The notes beneath the pieces are model-generated. The model was not told the DNA's origin, did not search any database, and worked only from the letters and a program-made list of their open reading frames with translations. DNA of 64,000 bases. Origin: Pelobates cultripes. Its lineage: Eukaryota > Chordata > Amphibia > Anura > Pelobatidae. This document shows, one piece after another, positions 36,673 to 48,072 of this stretch (position 1 is its first letter; every line of letters starts with the position of its first letter). A program made the position numbers and the translations under genes. The stretch lies in the NCBI GenBank assembly GCA_933207985.1, contig OW240912.1, forward strand, positions 249,463,501 to 249,527,500, given 5' to 3'.

Positions 36673-37925
36673 CAGTGGCATACACATAACCCATAGGGCC
36701 CCGGTGCGAAACTGATCCATGGCCCCCCCTCCCTCCCACTTCCTGCCCTCTGACTCCACCCCGACAGACACACACACACACACACACATACATACAGAGA
36801 CACACACACAGACAGATACATACAAACACATACATACACACACAACACATACATACAAACAGACAGACAGACAGGCACACATACATACAGACAAGACATA
36901 CATACAAACAAACAGACAGACAGGCACACATACATATAGACAAGACACACGTACATACAAACAAACAGACAGACACACACACATACAAACAGACAAGACA
37001 CATGTACGTACATACATACATACAAAGACACATACATACATAAAAACAGACAGGCGCACACACATACAGACAGACAGAGACAGACAGACACACAAATACG
37101 ACAAACATACATACAAAGAAACATACATACAGACAAAACACACATACAAACAAACAGACAGACAGGCACACACAGACAGACACACATACATACATACAAA
37201 CAGACAGGCACACATACATACAGGCAGACAGGCACACACATACAGACACACACAGACAGACATACACACAGACACATACACACATACAGACAGACAGACA
37301 CACACACACAAAGACACATACATAAAAACAGACAGGCACACATACATACAGACATACACACACACAAGACATACAAAGACACACACATACAAACAGACAG
37401 ACACATACATACAGACACACACACATAAGACACACATAGATACAAAAACACATACATACATACATACATACAAACAGACAGGCACACATACATACAGATA
37501 AATAGACACAGACACATACATACAAACAAACACACACACACACACATAATATTTAAGTCACCCTCCTGTTTCCTACCTTTTAGGTGCAGGAGGGTAACTT
37601 TCCCTGGGGTCCAGTGGTGGCTCAGGTTGATGGGAGTCAGAGTTCCCACTCTGACTCTCTGTTCTTCCTCCCGCGTGGGCTCTGAGTGTTAGGTGGGAAG
37701 AGTGACGGGCAGACACTTCCTCCCAGCATTGATGATCTCATCACCGGGGGCCTGGTCGCGCTGTTAAAGCTCCCAGCGCTGACCAGGCCCCCTGACAATG
37801 CATCTCCATTGGTTGGCCCTGGCCACTCGATGGGCACCTTAACATGCAGCCACAGGCGGTTTGTCGCGCGGGCCGGGGCCCAAACGATGATGGCAGGCAC
37901 CTGGTTGCAGGTATGTACGCCAGTG
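36673..37925 (+). mobile_element. hAT-like element with CA-rich minisatellite, copy 1
   Basis: CAGTGGCATACACATAA at the left is mirrored by GGTATGTACGCCAGTG at the right. TATGCACT (36665-36672) and TATGCACC (37926-37933) form an imperfect 8 bp target duplication. Non-array parts match the copies at 49775-50390 (same orientation) and 12316-12660 (reverse): GGAGGGTAACTTTCCCTGGG, GAGTCAGAGTTCCCACTC. Confidence 0.8.
36764..37548. repeat. CA/GACA-rich minisatellite
   Basis: Degenerate units of ACACATACATACAGACAGAC. The open frames of up to 325 codons on the minus strand (CVCV/YVCV) and 260 on the plus strand (THTH) follow from the repeat and are not genes. Confidence 0.95.
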
Positions 37926-38470
37926 TATGCACCCACTCACTTACTCTGAAGCGTCAGATCATCTTTATACACCTTTCATAGCACAGTCAGTTGTTAAACT
38001 GTAGGACCTCTTACACACACACAATTTACTATTACCAGTTTTAAAAAATTAAAATGTGCACAGTTATTCATGCCATGCAATTGTCTATCGTTATATGTTG
38101 GAACTCTGGCAACAGCTGTTGTGGCATTGCTAGTTTAAATGTTATCTGTATCGGCTATTCACGCAAAAAATAAATAAAAAAAAAATCCCAATTTGCAAGG
38201 AAAAAAAAATACCGATTACATTACTTTACTGTGATCTAGTTGTTGTTTTTTTACCCTCAGAGATTAAATTAGATTTTTTTAGTAACCCTAAAGGGTTAAA
38301 TTTTAATATTTTATTTTATCAATTTGTAATTTAGTTAGTTGGGGTGGGTGGAATTTAGTGGGAATTGGGGGATTTAGCGATAACTAGTTAAGGATAAAAA
38401 GAAGAAAAAAAGTAATAAAAATTAAAGTTTAGTTTTTTGTGATAGTTAAGGTTTATTACCATAGTACACA

Positions 38471-38604
38471 ATGTTTAGGAAGTATAACTCAGAGGAGGCT
38501 TATGTTAGCGGCAAACAGACACTGCCTCAGAGAGTGATGGAGGGAGTGACGCAGGGGACAGGGACTATGTGCCAGATACTGCAGGACAATCAGGAGAAAT
38601 CATT
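38471..38604 (+). pseudogene. piggyBac transposase, N-terminal fragment
   Basis: ATG at 38471 opens MFRKYNSEEAY, then a frame change leads to ESDGGSDAGDRDYVPDTAG, an acidic Ser/Asp-rich start typical of piggyBac-derived proteins. The solo LTR at 38605-39810 cuts the frame; the rest continues at 39816. It should be read with that entry as one broken gene. Confidence 0.65.
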
Positions 38605-39810
38605 TGTGACTGACTGAATGGGTGCCTCCGCCAATCGCTGCTTCCTAGTAGCCTGGAATACTATAAGCACCGCACCGGACACCATAAGCACCGTAGCCCC
38701 TTAGCCGCCATAGCTTGGCTGGGGTCTCGCTGTCCTCCACCCAAGACCAGGATCCAGCTTCCAGTGATTGGACTTCTCCTACTCCAGAGCGTCTAGTAGG
38801 TATAACTGTGTAGCTCTTACAAGAGCTAGTGATTATAGCTAGTATAGTAATCCAAAGCAGGTATTGAGGGTGAATAAACTGATTTTAATGGGACCACACT
38901 TGGCATTTTATGACAGTCCCCAGGCAAGGGGCACTCCACCTTGAACCTGAGAGTAAACCACAGCAGAAACAAACACACAATTACATCTCAGATCCAGGAC
39001 ACTCCCATACATAAACAGATAATCCCTCCTCTGGGCCTGGGAGATAATTGAATCAGGAACTGTACTAATCTAATCCAATTATCTCCAAGTACAGAAAAAC
39101 ATATTTTTTCCTAAACATCCCAAAAGTACCCCAAAAACACATAAAACCCCACATAGGTTACATGATCTGGGTGACCAACATATACAAAAATCACCCAGAT
39201 CAGTTCATGGGTTCAGGAATTCTATGAAAGTCATTTACTTGACTGACCGCAGGCATTGTCCCATGCCCAAAACTGTTCCAGGGAATCAGGGCTTGCGGTC
39301 GATCTAGTTCAGTAGTTTGAAAAGGAACATGAAATGAGTCAATAGTCTTACCCTGGAGCTTGTTCCTCTCATGCAGACGAATAATTTCACCCAACAGTGT
39401 TCTTCTAAGTTGTATAGAACCAAACGCAGGCAATAATGGACGTCCAGCAGTGTTCTGGAGTTTCTGTGTCCAATTTTAGTTCCATAAGATTCAAGCCCAA
39501 ACACCGCTGTCTGCATTCATGCGAACAAGATGGCCACCACCTCATGGTTGTCCATAGGAATTGCGTCCACCCAGATGAACAATTAGAACACTGCGGTGAG
39601 AACCATTCCAAGTTGTTAATAGGTGTTACCAAGCTCCAGGGTGGTCTCCGGTTCGTGCTGTTGTTCGGTAACCGAACCATATAATCCCAATTGCACGAGC
39701 AGTCTTTTTAAAGTATTTTAGCCAGGTCTATTGCAGGGGCCATAGTCCTGGGGCAAGTAGCTGGCGGGCAGGCCCCTCCAAGACCCAGTGGCAAGGTTCT
39801 ATTCGCCACA
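38605..39810 (-). mobile_element. solo LTR inside the piggyBac frame
   Basis: The plus-strand right end is ATTCGCCACA and the left end TGTGACTGACTG. Flanks are TCATT (38600-38604) and TCACT (39811-39815), a 5 bp target duplication with one change. Read on the minus strand it starts TGTGGCGAATAGAACC like the fragment at 49643. It contains the 38-nt hairpin 39164-39201, GGAGATAATTG..CAATTATCTCC (39048-39095) and the palindrome GTTCGGTAACCGAAC (about 39663-39677). It carries ACACCATAAGCACCG blocks shared with 45553-46698. The left boundary is less certain. Confidence 0.75.
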
Positions 39811-39815
39811 TCACT

Positions 39816-40890
39816 GATTCCCCTGATGTTGAACGTGGCGCAGATGACTGGGTACCCCCCTAATAATTTTTCACAAGACATCCCAGAATTCACTGCCAAT
39901 CCTGGTATACAGGCTGACCCGTTTGGCTATAATGCACTGGATTGTATGCAGCTGTTCTTGGGGAATGAGATTTTTGGGGAGATAGTCACCCAGAGTAATC
40001 TGTTCTCTGGGCAGTATCTGGCACACAATCAAGAGTCTCTCATCGCCAGGAAAGAGAGATGGTACCCCACCAGTATGCCAGAATTGAAACAATTCTGGGC
40101 ACTGACAATGCTAATGGAGATAATTAAAAAGCCCACCATTAGAATGTATTGGTCTAAAAACCTCATTTGCAATACCCCTCTAATACCGCCACTATTTATA
40201 CCCCCCAAAACATTTTCTATTGACGAATCCCTCATGAAGTATAAGGGAAGACTGGGTTTTATACAGTACATCCCATTCAAAAGATCCCGAAATGGGACTA
40301 AATTTTATAAATTGTGTGAAAGTGGCAGTGACTATGTGTATACCTTTCGTGTATACGAAGGAAGGGATGGCCACCTTGATAACCCAGGTTGCCCAGATAT
40401 AGTAGGGACAAGTGGGAAAATTGTCTGGGACCTAATAATGCCTTTACTAAACAAGGGATATCACTTGTATATTAATAATTTTTTATAATAGTATTCAACT
40501 TCTAAAAATGCTGTACTGCTTTGAGACCGTGTCCTGTGGCACTATTCAGAAGAGTTGCACAGGTTTCCCAAAGGTTCTAGCAGAAAAAAAAAATAAAAAA
40601 GGGGGGAAACAGCAGCTCTCTGCCAGAATGAACTGCTAGCACTAAAGTACCGCGATAAAAAGGAGGTAGTTGTTCATCTTAACCACTATCCATGGTGAAC
40701 GCACTCAGCATTACAATCGGCATATGGGGGGAGTAGACCTGTCTGATCAACTGGTGCAGCCGTATTTGATCATGTGAAAGACCAGGGCATGGCACAAAAA
40801 AGTGGGCATATATATAATGCAGACAGCAATCCACAATGCCTTTGTTATATTTAAAAAGGCAAATGCTGAGCTGAAATGCACGTTTCTTTT
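39816..40890 (+). pseudogene. piggyBac transposase, main fragment
   Basis: Right after the LTR the frame reads DSPDVERGADDWVPP, shifts once at the C-run near 39858, and continues NNFSQDIPEFTANPG, then FSIDESLMKYKGRLGFIQYIPFKR in shorter pieces. SIDESLM carries the first catalytic Asp of the DDD triad. The second site, normally a VDNFY-like block, reads YINNFL: Asp is replaced by Asn and a stop follows at 40486-40488. Further right, another frame gives GGVDLSDQ with the third Asp, then GIYIMQTAIHNAFVIFKKAN. An A-rich expansion near 40585 also breaks it. The apparent Met start in the 220-codon frame (39826) is in the wrong frame for the first 30 bases. Inactive. Confidence 0.9.
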
Positions 40891-41039
40891 ATTTCAGTTT
40901 CAGCTTATTTCTGGGCTGCTTGAGTGCCACAGAGGGGGACCATCAGTGGAACCTAGCAGAAGAATTGAGGCAGGTCACTTCTGCTTCAGGATTCCATCAA
41001 CCCCTCTCATCCCGGCCTATGTATTGATCACTGTTTTAA

Positions 41040-41345
41040 AATTTTCCACACCCAGGCCGAATAAGTAGACCAGTTTTGGGGTTTGATTTTAGTCATATGT
41101 CTGATTGTTTGGTTACTGTATCTTGGCTTTGTCTACTGTTTATCCTGTCTTCTCTGATTCTTGACCTCAGCTTGTCCTATCATTGTTCTGTTTCTCTTTA
41201 CTCCTTTGACCTCGGCTTGTAATTTGACTATTCGCTGCTTGTATAGCCCGGCCATTCTAGGGACCGGTATTACAAGTTTCTCTCTCTGTGTTCTCTCTCT
41301 TTGTGGTCTGTCTGTGTGTTTTGGTTCCAGAATCCGTGACAGCGT
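41040..41345 (+). other. possible LTR-like segment between two piggyBac fragments
   Basis: GACCTCAGCTTGTCC..CTTTGACCTCGGCTTGTAA..CGCTGCTTGTATAGCC repeats resemble U5-proximal parts of frog LTR elements, and the segment ends near CCGTGACA. No partner end or target duplication is found. Confidence 0.28.
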
Positions 41346-41430
41346 TGCCCGTAACGCAGATGACTGGGTACTACCCCCTGATAAGTTTATGTCAAAAATT
41401 CCCCCTTTCACAGCAAATAGTATGCACTTG
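41346..41430 (+). pseudogene. second piggyBac N-terminal fragment
   Basis: NADDWVLPPDKFMSKIPPFTANS is encoded here. It corresponds to ADDWVPPNNFSQDIPEFTANP near 39845-39905, sharing CGCAGATGACTGGGTA at DNA level. The element therefore holds a duplicate of the same transposase region, downstream of the main one. Confidence 0.7.
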
Positions 41431-41507
41431 TTCATAATGTGAATTGATGATCCGCTTATATTTAAAAATAGATGTGGCCTTTGAGAGGTAATTTGCAATC
41501 ATGGTGT

Positions 41508-42140
41508 TTTTTAACAGTCAAACTGCTATAATGCCCCAAATTGAAACATGGGCCCATCAAATCTGTCTCTCAAAATTCTACTGTAAATACTGGAATGGAT
41601 AGGTCTCCTATATGGCACTGTAGCTTCACGAAATAGTGCCAAAGACATATTAATTGGGGGTATCATTTTACTCAGAAGACTTAACTGAGCATAATTTGAG
41701 GACTTTGATCATAGTGTCACATATCAAATATACAAAAGCCAGGCAAAATTGTAATACGTATGTAAAAATATGCCAAAATTTTTTTTTTACCACAAGCTTT
41801 GACATATATTGGTAAAAAAAAATGGTGTGTGTTAAGGCACAAAATACACCGTATGAGATACCCTGGAGTGTCTTTTTTTTTTTTTTACAAATGTTAGGCC
41901 TTAGTGTTTGTTTGTTTTTTGAACAGTCAAACTGCTATAATATCCCAAATTGAAACATAGGCCCATCAAAACCATCTCTAGAAATTCTACTGTAAATACT
42001 GAAATGGACAGGTCTCCTATATGGCACTGTAGCTTCACAAAATAGAGCCAAAGACATACAATGGGGGTATTGTTGTACTCAGCAGATGTAGCTGAACACA
42101 AAATAAAGTTTTGTACAGGAATAGCACACACCAGCTTTAT
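41508..42140. repeat. internal direct repeats, about 180 bp, period ~410
   Basis: AACAGTCAAACTGCTATAAT..CCCAAATTGAAACAT..GGCCCATCAAA..CTCCTATATGGCACTGTAGC occurs at about 41508-41690 and again at about 41918-42100. Modular internal repetition of this kind is also seen in the shorter TTAA-flanked elements. 42140-42740 is AT-rich with no gene. Confidence 0.85.
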
Positions 42141-42780
42141 GAAATACACCTAAGAAGATCTTAGTTATAAGTTTGTGTGTCAAAAAACAAAAAAAACACA
42201 CAATTTTACTCCAATATTTAGCAGAGATTGGCAGTGAAATGGCTAAGTAAAAAGTTTCAAAATAACCTTAGGTAAATAGCCCGTGATGTCTACTTTATAT
42301 AAATATATACTTTTGTGTGGCAATTTTGTTTTCTTTTATGGCTATTAAGCTTACAAGACAAACATACCAAATTCTAAAATCGCTCCACATTAAAAGTCTA
42401 TTTTACTCCTTGTGCTTTGTGACCTGTAGCTACCAAAAAAAACCTTAAAATCCCAGACACATTATATATTCTGTAAATCAGAACAACTAAATTAATTTAT
42501 TTTTAATTACTTTCCTTAACCTGCACACATTATTATTGCAAAAAACTGTGAAAAAAAATATTTTCCCATTTTTTTGCATTTTTATTTATAATAAATAAGC
42601 ATTTATATGTTTATGTTACATCAAACTAAAGCCCCTTTTGTCCTTTAAAAAACGGTATATAATATGTGTTGGTGTAATAAATTAGTAAAGTGCAAATTGC
42701 TGTTGAACGCAAACAGGAAAAAATCCCAAAATTGCTTGTGTCATTAAGTGCAAGACAAGATTTTGAAGCTGTGAACTTAA

Positions 42781-43018
42781 AGGACCACTATAGGCACCCA
42801 GACTACTTCAGCTTAATGAGGTGGTCTGGGTGCCTGGTCCATCTAGGGTTAACCCTTTTTTCTATAAACCTAGCAGTTTCAGAGAAACTGCTATGTTTAT
42901 GTTAGGGTTAATCCAGCCTCTAGTGGCTGTCTCATTTGACAGCCGCTAGAGGGCTTCCGCGTTTCTTACTGTGAAAATCACAGTGAGAAGACGCCAGCGT
43001 CTATAGGAAAGCATTGTA
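42781..43018. mobile_element. TTAA-type MITE, long variant, right end missing
   Basis: TTAA (42777-42780) and AGGACCACTATAGGCACC open it. The hairpin CCCAGACTACTTCAGC..GAGGTGGTCTGGG, CAGTTTCAGAGAAACTGC and CTGTGAAAATCACAG follow as in 11301-11640. It stops at GGAAAGCATTG without an opposite end. Confidence 0.7.
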
Positions 43019-43179
43019 ACTTTGAATCCAATTTTTATGCTGTTGATCCAAAAGAATGCAAAAAAAGTAATATAAATCTTTTATAAGTAAAGTGCATGTG
43101 TCATTGAAATTGACCATTCATTTAGCAGAAATGAACCTAAAAAGTTTGCTATGTATCTCGCACAGTACAATGTCACAGT

Positions 43180-43259
43180 TTAACCCCTTAAGGACCAAAC
43201 TTCTGGAATAAAAGGTAATCATGACATGTCACACATGTCATGTGTCCTTAAGGGGTTAA
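43180..43259. mobile_element. 80 bp minimal TTAA element
   Basis: TTAACCCCTTAAGGAC at the left is mirrored by GTCCTTAAGGGGTTAA at the right, 80 bp apart including both TTAA. The interior is CATGACATGTCACACATGTCATG-like palindromic. Terminally it is the same family as 20364-22478, with nearly all interior removed. Confidence 0.85.
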
Positions 43260-43807
43260 TATATTGTGTCCACTCTTCACAATCTCCTGCTAAGGCTTAT
43301 CACAGGGTGAAATACTTAGGGTGAGCCTTTTTCACTAGCAAGGGGTGTTTGTTATGGTGGCAAGTTACCCAGCATGTTTTTGTGAACTTTACCAGCAAGT
43401 GGCTAATCTGTGACTAGTCAGAATTTTTGAGAACGGACATTATTGGTGTCTAGCCAGTAAAACCTGTCAGGAATTAGTAGCCGCTGCAGGCTAGCAGCTC
43501 TTGTTAATAGCGACTGCTTAAGGTAGCTATTTACTGACAAGATTGAAAACAAGTCCATAGACCGTTAAGTATGAAGGGAGAATGTAGCATATCATCCGTG
43601 GTTGTGTTGCATTGAAAGTATTACATGACCCTAGAAATAATTCTCACTCATATATATTTACTCAGTGGACTATCGCAAATATTGTGCAATGTTATTTGAT
43701 AAGAGATTGTGATTTATTTTCTCAAATAAGATTGTTGATCTATGGTTACAGAGCCCGATCTCTTGAAAAGAAACATTAAAAAGAAAAAGGTTGTATTAGA
43801 CAACTAT
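43260..43807. other. no feature recognised
   Basis: Intergenic sequence without transposon termini or coding signal that I can support. Confidence 0.4.
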
Positions 43808-43990
43808 TATTATTATTATTATTATTGACATTTATATAGCGCCAACAGATTCCGTAGCGCTTTACAATATTATGAGAGGGGGGATTTAACTCTAAATAGG
43901 ACAATTACAAGAAAACTTACAGGAACAATAGGTTGAAGAGGACCCTGCTCAAACGAGCTTAGTCTATAGGAGGTGGGGTGTAAAACACAA
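43808..43990 (-). mobile_element. L2 LINE 3' end fragment
   Basis: ATT repeats, then ACATTTATATAGCGCCAACA..GTAGCGCTTTACAATAT: the reverse complement of the L2 3' end seen at 20166-20215 (TTGTAAAGCGCT, GGCGCTATATAAAT). The left-hand part continues to about CTTAGTCTATAGG. Confidence 0.85.
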
Positions 43991-44076
43991 TAGGACAGGA
44001 ATTAGACAATCAACCATATCTTTACCCTGCCTTCAATTACAATGGTTACAGGTGAGACTACATATTTTTTAAGTGT

Positions 44077-44310
44077 AAAAGGATGCTATAAACACCCAAA
44101 CCACTTCATTTCAATGAAACCTTGCTATACTGCAGGAGTGACAGCAACTAAAGGCGCTTCCATCCAAATAGAGTGAAATTCGGCAATTTCAATCAGATGG
44201 TCTCATAGGGATTATCTGATTGGCGCAGTTTTGCCGCTCAAGTGCACCAGCGTCAAAGTGCTTTCTTATGTGGAAACACTGGATTGCCTGAGATCATCAA
44301 CCTTTAATAT
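44077..44310. repeat. TTAA-type MITE fragment
   Basis: AAAAGGATGCTATAAACACC with CCAAACCACTTCATTTCAATGAAA is a diverged left end. GGTCTCATAGGG and GGCGCAGTTTTGCCG match body parts of the long variants. 44311-45090 shows no recognised feature. Confidence 0.4.
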
Positions 44311-45093
44311 CTAAACCATGGAGGTTCATCAATGGAGAAAAGGGGAGCAGGCAGAAGGGGATCAGGCACCTAAACCTTTAACGGGGCATTATATACATGT
44401 TTGTATTCCTACTACTATAGTGCTCCTTGCATTCTTGATGTTCTGTGTTTTGTTTACACAGAAGTATTAGGTTTATATATCTAGATAGTGATGAAAGTTT
44501 GGAACTGAATAGACCTATTGAAGAGATAACATGCTTAAGAATGAAATAATTAATCAAATTAGATAGTAAGTGTAAAATACTAAAACACACTTCAGGATGC
44601 ATGATTAATAATTTAAAATGGTAAAAATGCTATGCCAGGTATTACGTTCTCATGACCAAGTCAAAGACATCCTCAATGTGTGTGACTAAAGATTGCAAAC
44701 ATTTTACAAGAAATGTGCAAGCTATAACGTCTATGCATGCAAATTGATGATTTCTCACTTTCTTAAATGTGCAATCACATGTAGCTCACAGTGACAGTCC
44801 TCTTTTCTATGTTTAAAAACCATGGCATGCTGAGTAAAAAAACTTCAGCAGAAATGGTACAGGGGAACACATTTCTAGCCTGGGAGAATATAGCACAAAC
44901 GAAAGCATACGTTTGTCAGTGGTCAGCAGCACTCCAGCACAGCATGCAAAATAATTTGTTTTTTACCTCCAAAGGTGTTTCGAAACAGCTATGAAAGTCT
45001 TTCAAATACTGAACTATAAATTTGTACTACAATCCTACGGTTAACCCCTCATTATTCCCAAACAAACATACTTCATTTATCGATGACACACAA

Positions 45094-45552
45094 ATAGTCA
45101 CCAAAAAGATTTTAGCTTAACGGAGCAGCTTTGGTGTATAGATAATTCCCTGCAGTTTTACTCAATCCTCTGCCATTTAGAAGTTAAATAACTTTGTTTA
45201 TGCAGCCCTAACCACACCTCTCTGCATGTGACTGACACAGCCTTCTTAAACACTTCCTGTAAAGTGTAATGTTCATACTTCTTTTATTGCGAATTATGTT
45301 TAATAAAGATGTTTTTATCTCTTGATCTGTTAGTAACTTGCTAGACCTTACAGGTGCTTCCTGTGTGTGATTAACACTTTTACAGAGCAGTAGATAAAAA
45401 CATTATATGCAAATTAACCTCTTATTGAAAAATAAATCATTCAGCCTTTTTAGCCAGGAGAGGTATGGCTAGCTCTTCATAAATAGAAACAAAAGTGATT
45501 TAATTGCTAGATAGCAGTCAACTGAGGAGTGAGACTTCAGAGGCATGATCTA
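45094..45552. mobile_element. TTAA-type MITE, host of the solo LTR
   Basis: It matches the intact copy 7444-7989 over most of its length: TAGTCACC, CAATCCTCTGCCATTTAG, CACACCTCTCTGCATGTGAC, ACACTTCCTGTAAAG. The copy is interrupted at ..GCATGATCTA by the LTR and resumes for about 20 bp after it (TATACCCTAACTGCTTCATT). Confidence 0.75.
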
Positions 45553-46698
45553 TATAACGGATCACCTGGCACCCCGATTGGGTACCTCCATTGATGGATG
45601 CTCCTAGTGCTTCCCGAGGGCTCCAAGCGCTCCACTTGACACCATAAGCACTGCAGACCCCATGAACCGCCGCAGCTTGGTTGGGGGTCTCGCTGTCTCC
45701 TACCAACCCTGGACCTACGACAAAGCTGGGGGTGAACCTCTATTCCTTCAGAGAGCGAAGCAGGAATAAGCTCTTAAAAGAGCTTAGTGATTATAGCCAG
45801 GGGAGTATACAGCGTATAGCAATCCCCAGTGTAGATGCAATCTTTTCCCCCACACATGAGACCAGTCTCCATGTTGAGGGTAAAACAGGAACTTAGCAGT
45901 CTGAGGGTTTATTGTCTCTTATATACAGGTTTTCCCACAAGGTTACCACCCAGACAATGTACACAAACCCTCCCCTCTACATGTGATACAATAAACAAAC
46001 ACAATGGGCTAACTTAATTACTCACAGGCAGAAAACACACTTTTTTCCCCAAAACACAGAAAACAACCCAAAACACCACACATCCCCATAAATTATACAT
46101 CCCTCGATAGCCATGATCTGGGTGAACAACATATCCAAAAATCACCCAGATCAGAGCAGGGGCTCAGGAAATTCATGGAAGTCATATTTGACCAGCCGCA
46201 AGCATGGCTTTCATGCCCCGGTCTATCTTCTCCTCTATCCTGGAGATAATTGGTTTAAGTGGCTGTTGTAACTTAATTATCTCCAGGTAGAGGAAATATC
46301 TCTAAGTCAAAAACTGTTACAATAACCACATAAAAATACATAACTCTTATAATACAATGTTTAACCTATATGTCCAACAAATGCCCAGATAGCTTGGATC
46401 TGAGCACTCAATATGTCCAAAAAGCGCTCAGATCTCACGAATTCAGTTGGATCGCCATAGGGTTAAACAATAACAAGGGCTGATGGGAGATTGAGGAGGG
46501 ACAAAGCAGGTCTGGCAGTGCCCTGGGACAACACCCTGCTGGAGAACAATAGGACAGAAAAAAGGGTGAGGGGAAGAGGCACATTTTCCCATGGAATTCA
46601 TTTTTTTAGCCGATCTTTTTGCAGGGCCCATAATCCTGGGGCAAAAGCCTGGCAAACAGGCCCCTTCAAACCCCAGTGGCAATGTTATTTTCACCACA
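45553..46698 (-). mobile_element. solo LTR with exact 5 bp target duplication
   Basis: The plus strand reads TATAACGGATCACC (TG changed to TA) to TTTTCACCACA. ATCTA is duplicated at 45548-45552 and 46699-46703. In minus sense it starts TGTGGTGAAAATAAC. It holds two 38-nt hairpins (46115-46152 and 46397-46434), GGAGATAATT..AATTATCTCC (46251-46295) and CTGTATATAAGAG as a TATA-like box on the minus strand near 45920. It shares ACACCATAAGCACTGC with the 38.6 kb LTR. Confidence 0.88.
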
Positions 46699-46725
46699 AT
46701 CTATATACCCTAACTGCTTCATTAA

Positions 46726-47188
46726 AGGGATACTATAAGTGCCAGGAATACAAAGCTGTATTCTTGGCACTATAGCTCCCTTTACCTCCACCCCCCCCTT
46801 GCGTCCTCCTGCCCAGGTAAATAAAAGGTAAAAAAAACCTTTACTTACTTACCTGGTCCAAGCGCCGATGTCCGTCGGCGCTGGGTCGTGGCTCCCCCTC
46901 ATAGATGAGTGGGTGCAAATGTGCATGCATGGCAAATGTTGCAAGCGCATTAGATCTCCCCATAGGAAATCATTGAATCAATGTTTTCCTATTGGGAAAA
47001 ATCTGACGCTGGATGTCCTCATGCAGAGCTTGCGGACATACAGCCTCAGATACTGGACCAAGGGTCCATTTCGGTTCAGGAAGCCCTCTAGTGGCTAATG
47101 TTTAAGATTGCAACACTAAGTGCATAAGGGCCACTGCACCCAAACCACTGCAATGACCTGAAGTGGTCTGGGTGTCTACATTGTCCCT
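46726..47188. mobile_element. TTAA-type MITE, second full copy
   Basis: TTAA (46722-46725), AGGGATACTATAAGTGCC at the left and GGGTGTCTACATTGTCCCT, TTAA (47189-47192) at the right. The left subterminal hairpin is GTGCCAGGAATAC..GTATTCTTGGCAC; the right has CCCAAACCACTGC..AGTGGTCTGGG. The two ends thus carry different hairpins. Confidence 0.75.
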
Positions 47189-47192
47189 TTAA

Positions 47193-47369
47193 GCTAAAGT
47201 TGTTTTAATGACTATAGTTATGCTACCCTGCACAAAGTGAGCTTAAATGCTGTTAGGGAAGCATAGTACGCCCTAATGATTTTCAGCTCATCAGCTTCTA
47301 CAGACTTATCTGGCCTGGCCCTGTAACTTTCCAAAACACCATAAACCTGTACATATGGGGTACTGTTGT
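47193..47369. repeat. fragments of MITE and of the TTAA foldback family
   Basis: GCTAAAGTTGTTTTAATGACTATAG is a MITE tail. CTTTCCAAAACACCATAAACC and TGTACATATGGGGTACTG match modules of 20364-22478. Confidence 0.55.
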
Positions 47370-47914
47370 CAGGGCCAGTGCAAGGATTTTTGCCACCCAT
47401 GGCAAACTAAAATTTGCCGTCCACTACATGCGCGGCCCACCATGTGACATCACAATGCTCCACCCATATGATCTGCCATATGATTAATGCAAGTGCTGCA
47501 CACAGTGTCTATTCCCTGAAAAGGCAGTGTGTTTACTTTAAAAAGCCTGCAGGGACCGGCTACAGACACCAGAACCACTACATATAGCTGTAGTGGTTCT
47601 GGTGACTATAGTGTCCCTTTAATGTGCATTAAATTAGAGATTAGTGCCACTTATACTGGATTGCCTACTTACCACCAGGTAAGGACAAAAGGATGATGTT
47701 AGGCTTAGGCTGCAGTCTGGCATGGAACAGACTCTCTGGAGGCTGTTTGACAGTGTTCACAAAAATCAATGAACATGAGACAGCTCAATTTTTTCGGGCC
47801 CTTTACACAGCTCAAGGTCTGGGCCCCCAGGGCCTGACCATGAGTATGCCTGCAAGCCCTGCCCATAAGTCCACCTGCATGGCCCACCCATGAGTTCGCT
47901 CACAGGGAGTGGAG

Positions 47915-48038
47915 TGTATGAGTGTAGGGGATGTGTTGTGTTATTGTAGAAGATGTAATGTGTGTGTGTTCTTATGGAATGTAGTTTATAGGGATACCAG
48001 TTTGTGTAAGGGATGTAGTGTGTGTGTATAGGGGATGC

Positions 48039-48072
<34 letters not shown>

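Larger units (their letters stand above)
36333..42743 (+). mobile_element. probable autonomous-type piggyBac element, decayed and interrupted
   Basis: The left end TTAA-CCCCTAATGACAAATGACGG (TTAA at 36329-36332) resembles the termini of the TTAA-flanked elements here. A right end is suggested at 42743 by TTGTGTCATTAA, whose complement TTAATGACACAA is similar, but it lacks the CCCC. Between them lie piggyBac transposase remains. Insertions inside are a hAT-like element (36673-37925) and a solo LTR (38605-39810). The outer limits are inference. Confidence 0.42.

Noticed and set aside
36626..37649. Minus-strand frames of 293-325 codons (CVCVC/YVCV) and plus-strand THTH frames to 260 codons
   Set aside because: Pure translation of a CA/GACA minisatellite in three frames at once.
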